DNA of 41,115 bases, from positions 1 to 41,115 of the forward strand of contig JAFGRE010000003.1 in the NCBI GenBank assembly GCA_016935335.1, written 5' to 3'. Numbering within the stretch: the first letter of the stretch is position 1; each line of letters starts with the position of its first letter. Positions 36,470 through 41,115 of this stretch are shown piece by piece. The position numbers and the translations under genes were made by a program. This DNA is from Deltaproteobacteria bacterium (lineage in GTDB: Bacteria; Desulfobacterota; WTBG01; JAGOGO01). The notes below the pieces were generated by a model that was given only the letters and a program-made list of their open reading frames with translations, did not search any database and had not been told where the DNA came from.

Positions 36470-36509
36470 GTGGAAGTCGCCGAAAGGCGACTTCCACACT
36501 TTTCTTTTG
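36470..36509 (+). terminator. Rho-independent terminator of the plus-strand Mo hydroxylase operon
   Basis: A perfect 12-bp stem (GTGGAAGTCGCC / GGCGACTTCCAC) closed by a GAAA tetraloop (36470-36497), followed by ACTTTTCTTTT. It is a strong terminator about 75 bp after the large-subunit stop. Confidence 0.88.
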
Positions 36510-36791
36510 CCAACCGGATTCAACCAAAAAAAGAATACCACGCAAAAATGCAGGAAAAGTATTCCTGCGCCTTATTTTCGCAGTATCCTTAAAAAAGGAT
36601 TTAGACTGCTCTAAGCGGGTTGTGTTTCCCACTATAGAAAAGCGATGGGATGAGGCCTACGGTAGGGAGCTGTGGCCAGGAAAATAATTTATAAAATTTG
36701 ACATATTGTTATCGCCTCGGATTGGCGTTGGGAGATGCTTTAAGAGGGTAATTTTGGAGGGGGAAAGCACTTATGGTGGTGTGAATTCCAG

Positions 36792-36837
36792 AAAAAAGGA
36801 GGACTGCCTCTCAATTTCAGAGATCGGCCAGTCCTCC
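36792..36837 (-). terminator. Rho-independent terminator of the minus-strand Mo hydroxylase operon
   Basis: On the minus strand a stem GGAGGACTG / CAGTCCTCC (36798-36837, 9 bp with an inner CTCT/AGAG helix) is followed by six T residues (36792-36797). It lies about 35 bp after the stop of the large-subunit gene. Confidence 0.85.
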
Positions 36838-36872
36838 TCGTTGGAGTAGGGTTGTGTTAAGACAAAAAGGGC

Positions 36873-39182
36873 TCAGTTTGTTTGGGTGCTTGATTTGTTT
36901 TTTAACGCTGCCAGGACCCGTTCGGGAGTCATGGGCACGTCCCGCAGACGAATTCCCACAGCATCGTAGATGGCATTGGCGATTGCCGGCGCCTGCAAGA
37001 ATATTCCCGATTCGCCGCAGCTTTTAGCGCTGAAGGGGCCGGTGGGATCCCCGAGCTCCACCAAGAGCGCCTCATGATCGGGGCAGTCGAGCATAGAGGC
37101 GATTTTGTACTTATTAAAGCTGTCGGTAAGGTTAACCCCGTTTTCGGAACTGATAATTATGTCTTCGAACAGAGCGAACCCGATTCCCTGGAGTTGACCG
37201 CCCTCAAGCTGTCCCTCCACCACGGTGGGATTAATCGCCCTTCCGATATCGTGGGCGATAATCATTTTGATCACCTCCACCACGCCGGTTTCGGTGTCTA
37301 CTTCGACTTCCGCAAATCCGGCCTGCCACGGCGGCGCAAACTCGGTGGGCTCGATGGTTGCGTTGACGGTGATCTGCCGGCAGTCCTTGCCGAAACTGTA
37401 AATTGTATCCTGGGCAATTTCCCGAAACTCGATCCCCTTCTCGGGATCATCCTTGCAGAAAATACGTCTTTCTTTTATATCGAGTGCATCGGCGGCAACG
37501 CCGAGTTTTTTACTCGCCCGTTCGAGAAAGAGCTCCCGGGCTTGCTGCGCAGCTTTTTCCACCGCCCTGCCGATGCAATAGCAGCCCCGGGAAGCATGGG
37601 TTCCGATATCGAAGCCCGTGATATCCGTATCCTGGGGGGTCAGGGGCCGAACATCGTCATAATCGATGCCGAGCACTTCCGCGGCAATCTGGCAGTGAGC
37701 TGCCAGTACGCCCTGGCCCAGAAGCCCGGGAGAACCGATAAGCGTGCAGGTCCCGTCGCTGTTGAATTTTAGGGTTGCGTTGGTATGTTCCAGCAGCATG
37801 GGCTGGGCTCCGCTCAACCACCCCATGGCCGCCACCCCGACTCCCCGTCGCCGGATGCCTTCTTTTTTCGCTCCCCACCCCTGCCATTTTCCCTTCCATC
37901 CTATTCTTTCCGCTCCTACGTCAAGGCATGCATCCAGCCCGCAACTGCTTATTTTCGTATCCGGGAACCAGCCCAAACCGCCGACCCCCCGGTGATACTT
38001 TTTGCGAAACTCAATCGGATTCATGCCGATTTTTTCACAGACTTCGTCGACGAGAATCTCCCGCGCAAACGTGGACTGCATCCCCCCGAACCCGCGCATG
38101 GCGCCACAGGCTAAGTGATGGGTGTAGATCGCCTCAATCTCCTGATACATGCTTTTGAATTCATATTCGGTTATGTTTGAGGCAAGGGCTACGCCGCACC
38201 CGGAAAGGATTTTTCCCATATAAGCTCCGGCATCGCCGGTATACTTTGCTTTCAAGGCCATGGGCGTCCCGTCTTTTTTGACCCCCATCTTCATTTCGAC
38301 TCGAACGATGTGCTCGCGAGTGAATCGCATGCGGAGGTCCTCGCTTCTGGTGAGCGCAACCTTTACCGGCGCTCCCGCCTTCATCGTCAAAAGACAGGCA
38401 TAAGGTTCAGGACAAAGGTCGGTGCCAGCGCCGAATCCGGTTCCCGCAAAAGGCTGAATGACCCGCACAGTGCTCTCCGGTATGTCAAGCGCCTGGGCAA
38501 TCATTCTTTTTGTCATATGGGGAAGCTGAGCTTGGCTCCACACCGTCAGCCGGCCGTTCCGCCATTCGGCTACGCAACCGGCGTTTTCAAGGCCAGCCTG
38601 GCTTTGCTTGGAGGTGGAAAAGACGCCCTCCACGATGGTATCCGATTCGGAAAAGTCTTTTTCCACATCGCCGTAACAAAAAACCGGTGTTGGAGGAGCG
38701 CCGATGTTGTTCTCTGCTGTATCATGGACCCGGGGAGCGCCTTTTTTCACCGCATCTTCAACAGAAAAAACCGCGGGCAGCACGTCGTATTCCACCTCGA
38801 TGAGATCAACCGCCTTTTTGGCGATCTCTTCGTTTACGGCCGCCACCGCAGCCACCGGTTCGCCAACATAGCGCACCACATCGTCAAAAATGTATTGGTC
38901 TTGGGGTTCTCCGTCCGGCAGTTGGTAGGTCATAACGTTCCAGGTAAAGATTTTTCTCGGATCGTCTTTTTTGGTGACCACGGCTTTTACGCCTTGAAGA
39001 CCTTCCGCCCGCGACGTGTCCACACTGACCACCCGGGCATGAGCATGAGGGCTGTGAAGCAGTTTGCCGACCAGCATCCCCGGTAACGTGATGGTTGCGC
39101 AGTAATCGGCTTTTCCCTGCACCTTGTCGAAATTCTCCTTAACCGGCACTCTCTTGCCGACAACTCTCAATTCTTCTTGCAT
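36873..39182 (-). CDS. Second molybdenum hydroxylase large (molybdopterin) subunit
   Basis: A 769-residue paralogue of the 34054-36396 product. Landmarks are GKRVPVKENFDKVQGKADYCATI, GLENAGCVAEW, PFAGTGFGAGTDL, the loop CGAMRGFGGMQSTFA, ASRGCYCIGRAVEKA, EGQLEGGQLQGIGFALFED and the catalytic glutamate at about residue 724 in SAKSCGESGIFLQAPAIANAIYDAVG. The GAMRGFGG loop resembles xanthine dehydrogenase. It is the last gene of the minus-strand operon, 1 bp after the 2Fe-2S gene, with AGGAGG in the end of that gene. The region looks more GC-rich, with more C/G third positions than its neighbours, and long antisense open frames are a by-product of this. The substrate is unknown. Confidence 0.94.
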   Translation of the reverse strand: MQEELRVVGKRVPVKENFDKVQGKADYCATITLPGMLVGKLLHSPHAHARVVSVDTSRAEGLQGVKAVVTKKDDPRKIFTWNVMTYQLPDGEPQDQYIFDDVVRYVGEPVAAVAAVNEEIAKKAVDLIEVEYDVLPAVFSVEDAVKKGAPRVHDTAENNIGAPPTPVFCYGDVEKDFSESDTIVEGVFSTSKQSQAGLENAGCVAEWRNGRLTVWSQAQLPHMTKRMIAQALDIPESTVRVIQPFAGTGFGAGTDLCPEPYACLLTMKAGAPVKVALTRSEDLRMRFTREHIVRVEMKMGVKKDGTPMALKAKYTGDAGAYMGKILSGCGVALASNITEYEFKSMYQEIEAIYTHHLACGAMRGFGGMQSTFAREILVDEVCEKIGMNPIEFRKKYHRGVGGLGWFPDTKISSCGLDACLDVGAERIGWKGKWQGWGAKKEGIRRRGVGVAAMGWLSGAQPMLLEHTNATLKFNSDGTCTLIGSPGLLGQGVLAAHCQIAAEVLGIDYDDVRPLTPQDTDITGFDIGTHASRGCYCIGRAVEKAAQQARELFLERASKKLGVAADALDIKERRIFCKDDPEKGIEFREIAQDTIYSFGKDCRQITVNATIEPTEFAPPWQAGFAEVEVDTETGVVEVIKMIIAHDIGRAINPTVVEGQLEGGQLQGIGFALFEDIIISSENGVNLTDSFNKYKIASMLDCPDHEALLVELGDPTGPFSAKSCGESGIFLQAPAIANAIYDAVGIRLRDVPMTPERVLAALKNKSSTQTN

Positions 39183-39183
39183 C

Positions 39184-39654
39184 TCATTTACCTCCTTTGG
39201 CGACGTCCGATACCGCCTCGATGATCTTGTTATAGCCGGTGCACCGACAGAGATTCCCCGCCAACCCCTTTTTTATTTCCTCCCGGCTGGGGTGGGGGTT
39301 TTCGTTCAAAAGATTCTTGGCAGCCATTACCATGCCCGGGGTGCAATAGCCGCACTGGATCGCCCCGTGCTTGACAAAGGCGTTTTGAATCGGATCAAGA
39401 TCGGATCCCTTGGCAAGGCCCTCGATGGTGACAATCTCTTTGCCGCGGACCGCCGCCGCCAGGGTCAAACAGGAAAGAACTGCAACGCCGTCCACCAGAA
39501 CCGTGCAAGCGCCGCAATCCCCTTCACCGCAGCTTTCGTGTACTCCCTTAAAGCCCAAATCATCTCTTAACACCTCAAGCAGCAACGCGTGTGTATCTAT
39601 CATAAGGTCGTAGCGATCTCCATTTACGAAGAATGTTGCCGGTATTTTTTGCAT
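39184..39654 (-). CDS. Second molybdenum hydroxylase 2Fe-2S subunit
   Basis: A 156-residue small subunit with the two expected 2Fe-2S clusters: ESCGEGDCGACTVLVDG...SCL and GAIQCGYCTPGM with NLCRCTGYNKII. The N-terminal beta-grasp strand FFVNGDRYDLMID parallels the other operon's FFVNNKEYTLDIP. An AGGAGG-like sequence precedes the ATG. It lies 17 bp after the FAD subunit gene, and its end is immediately adjacent to the large-subunit start. Confidence 0.95.
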   Translation of the reverse strand: MQKIPATFFVNGDRYDLMIDTHALLLEVLRDDLGFKGVHESCGEGDCGACTVLVDGVAVLSCLTLAAAVRGKEIVTIEGLAKGSDLDPIQNAFVKHGAIQCGYCTPGMVMAAKNLLNENPHPSREEIKKGLAGNLCRCTGYNKIIEAVSDVAKGGK

Positions 39655-39671
39655 GGGTTTCCCTCCTGGTC

Positions 39672-40556
39672 TTAATGGGTGGTTATTTGAAAGGTTTTAT
39701 GCAGGGCTCTCCGCGTCAGGACCTCTACCATTTCTTTTCTGTATGCCGCGGTCGATCGAATATCCGTTATGGGCCTCACCCCCTTATCGTCTCGCGCTGC
39801 TTCTGCGGCCTTCGCTATAAGGGAAGGTTCGGGTTTTTCCCCCTGCAGGATCGCTTCCGCCTTTTTCGCCCGAATGATTACCGGAGCGACGGCACCGACG
39901 GCGATTCGCGCTTCTTCGCATACGCCGTCCACGACCCGGGTAAGAACCCCCACGTTGACTTTTGCGGGGTCTTCTTTGGTTTTTGCAAGGTTCAAAAACG
40001 CGGTGCGAGTACCGTCGGGTAGGGGGGGTACAAGTATTTCCGTTATCATTTCACCCGGTTCGAGTATGGTTTTGCGGACATGCACGTAAAAGGAGTCAAG
40101 GGGTACTATTTTGTCCTCTCCAAGCCCGACTATTTTTACTTTTGCCCCCAATGCGGTTAGTATCGTGGCGACATCAGACGCCGGGGTCCCCTCGGTGATG
40201 TTTCCCACAATCGTCCCCATGTTTTTTACTTGAACCGAGGCTATTTGGGTGATGGCGTCAAACAGGGAGCCGTAATCTTGGCGAAGGGCCGGCGATTTTT
40301 CGCCGTCACGGAGCGTGGCTAACGAGCCTATCCGTAGCCCCTCGTCACGATTGCCTTCGATAAATCTAAGACCCTCTATAGTGGTGATGTTTACGATAAC
40401 TTCAGGCTTTGTCAGACCGTTTTTCATCTGCGGGAAAAGGCTGCAGCCTCCGGCAAGGAGAGCGGCCTTCTTTCCGTTGCTGAACAGAATTTCATTCGCC
40501 TCGGAAATCGACTTCGCTTCCCAATAGCTGAACGGACTTAGTGCTCGGAATAACAT
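39672..40556 (-). CDS. Second molybdenum hydroxylase FAD-binding subunit
   Basis: A 294-residue FAD subunit. Markers are ALLAGGCSLFPQMKNG (pyrophosphate loop, with AGGCS in place of the usual AGGTD), LRIGSLATLRDGE, IASVQVKNMGTIVGNITEGTPASD, ARIAVGAVAPVIIRAKKAE and RSTAAYRKEMVEVL. It is the first gene of the minus-strand operon with the same FAD, 2Fe-2S, Mo order as the plus-strand operon. GAAAGGAGAAACGC precedes the ATG. The AGGCS variant could alter FAD or acceptor handling, but this is uncertain. Confidence 0.93.
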   Translation of the reverse strand: MLFRALSPFSYWEAKSISEANEILFSNGKKAALLAGGCSLFPQMKNGLTKPEVIVNITTIEGLRFIEGNRDEGLRIGSLATLRDGEKSPALRQDYGSLFDAITQIASVQVKNMGTIVGNITEGTPASDVATILTALGAKVKIVGLGEDKIVPLDSFYVHVRKTILEPGEMITEILVPPLPDGTRTAFLNLAKTKEDPAKVNVGVLTRVVDGVCEEARIAVGAVAPVIIRAKKAEAILQGEKPEPSLIAKAAEAARDDKGVRPITDIRSTAAYRKEMVEVLTRRALHKTFQITTH

Positions 40557-40942
40557 GCGTTTCTCCTTTCTTTGATGCGGGGCGCAATACTCCCTCCAGG
40601 CAAGTCAGGTAAAGACAAAACACCCCTACCCCTCATCCGCTTAAATTTTCTTGAGTTCCCCCCTCGATTTGAAATCCTAGGTAAGCCGAAGATCGTTTAA
40701 GGAAGTCTAAGTAAGAATAAGATGCTATTGTCTTGACAAGGTGATTATCTTTTTAATATGTATTTATTATTTATGTCAAGCATTTTTTGCAGCGCCGGCT
40801 CTTGGGACTGTTATAAGGGATTGAGGCAGGGATTGCTGCTTGTCGAGCTGATCGTTAAGCTTTTTCAGGCAACAGCGGTTTCCGGGGTGATTTCGGGGAT
40901 TATTTGCGAGGGACCCACATCTTTACGAGAGGATTGAGGTAC
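40557..40942. other. Divergent control region between the second Mo operon and xdhC
   Basis: A 386-bp gap containing the phased TAAG array and promoter directed at the xdhC-like gene. TTGTCTTGACAA (40729-40740) is a perfect 12-bp arm-to-arm near-palindrome, so the -35 region could also serve the minus-strand operon. No coding frame was recognised. Confidence 0.6.
40698..40760 (+). promoter_or_regulatory. Second promoter with three 10-bp-phased TAAG boxes
   Basis: TAAG at 40698, 40708 and 40718 (start positions), then TTGACA (40733-40738), and AATATG at 16-bp spacing (40755-40760). The last TAAG starts exactly 15 bp before TTGACA, the same as at 32540/32555. The transcript would read into the xdhC-like gene after a leader of about 175 nt. 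Confidence 0.6.
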
Positions 40943-41115
40943 ATGAACAGCAGCTTGTCACAGAGAATGGGGGAGTTGCTTGAACGGGGAGAGGATATTG
41001 TTTTGGCAACGGTTCTCAATCATAGGGGATCGACGCCGCGCAAACCGGGAACCAAGATGGTAGTGTGTTCTAACGGAAGTATCATTGGAACCATCGGCGG
41101 TGGTGTCCTGGAAGC
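40943..41115 (+). CDS. xdhC: XdhC/CoxI-family protein, N-terminal part
   Basis: The first 57 residues of an XdhC/CoxI-type protein, cut by the window end. It reads MNSSLSQRMGELLERGED, then IVLATVLNHRGSTPRKPGTK and MVVCSNGSIIGTIGGGVLE, matching the family's N-terminal ATV-x-x-x-GS-x-PR-x-PG and IGGGxLE. XdhC binds molybdenum cofactor, promotes its sulfuration and inserts it into xanthine dehydrogenase-family enzymes, so it should mature one or both hydroxylases here. GAGG lies 3 nt before the ATG, closer than usual. It shares a promoter architecture with the plus-strand hydroxylase operon. Confidence 0.85.
   Translation, partial: MNSSLSQRMGELLERGEDIVLATVLNHRGSTPRKPGTKMVVCSNGSIIGTIGGGVLE

Larger units (their letters stand above)
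36397..36872. other. Intergenic region between the convergent Mo hydroxylase operons
   Basis: A 476-bp gap with terminators for both operons. Between them lie two small hairpins (GCAGGAA/TTCCTGC at 36550-36568; ATCCTT/AAGGAT at 36585-36600), an isolated TTGACA (36698-36703) and a GGAGGGGG followed by ATG-GTG-GTG-TGA (36773-36784). Open frames here run through the terminator hairpin and match nothing. Confidence 0.6.

Noticed and set aside
36415-36687. 90-codon plus-strand frame (and 36321-36632 minus) between the Mo operons
   Set aside because: They run through a strong terminator hairpin and have no homology signal.
38310-39086. 258-codon open frame on the plus strand
   Set aside because: It lies entirely antisense to the well-supported molybdopterin subunit gene, is rich in Arg/His/Pro/Ser and matches no family; a by-product of high GC third positions.

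Overview
The window looks like chromosome of an anaerobic Gram-negative bacterium, most likely a Desulfobacterota (deltaproteobacterial, Syntrophales-like) organism. The assignment is inferred from gene content: an archaeal-type split glutamate synthase, an NrpR-type nitrogen regulator, an Fe-S type PurF, molybdenum hydroxylases, and outer-membrane lipid-bridge genes (YdbH/YdbL-like) that imply two membranes. No rRNA, tRNA, CRISPR array, phage or insertion sequence was found.

Layout. (1) 1-9151, all minus strand: the start of a NamZ/DUF1343 muramidase-like gene, an RpoD-like sigma factor, rpoZ, a divergent serine hydroxymethyltransferase, a HAD phosphatase, an 868-residue protein joining a KaiC-like module to a PEP-synthase-type ATP-grasp, and nrpR. 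(2) 9470-28688, nearly all plus strand: a nitrogen assimilation and glutamine-use block. It holds an orphan FMN glutamate-synthase-like protein, glutamate dehydrogenase, the three-gene glutamate synthase, glnA, and then five biosynthetic enzymes or subunits that take the amide nitrogen of glutamine (pyrG, hisH with hisF, nadE, purF, guaA). It is interrupted only by a minus-strand gene (12518-13606) joining the same KaiC-like module to an XRE DNA-binding domain. (3) 28878-31355: a small membrane protein and a YdbH/YdbL-like pair. (4) 31396-41115: a molybdate-binding-domain regulator, two convergent FAD/2Fe-2S/molybdopterin hydroxylase operons separated by terminators, and the start of an XdhC-like gene.

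How the genes fit together. GDH, GlnA and glutamate synthase make glutamate and glutamine; PyrG, HisH, NadE, PurF and GuaA spend glutamine on CTP, histidine/AICAR, NAD, purines and GMP. NrpR is a 2-oxoglutarate-responsive repressor in methanogens. Palindromes with GGCAA/TTGCC arms sit in the nrpR/gltB-like divergent promoter region and have the geometry of known NrpR operators. The two proteins carrying a KaiC-like module without a Walker A loop flank this block; they are the best candidates here for an undescribed (probably nitrogen, energy or redox) signalling system.

A second strong signal is regulatory. The promoter of the plus-strand molybdenum hydroxylase operon and the promoter of the xdhC-like gene 8 kb away share three TAAG boxes spaced exactly 10 bp apart, ending at the same distance from a TTGACA box.
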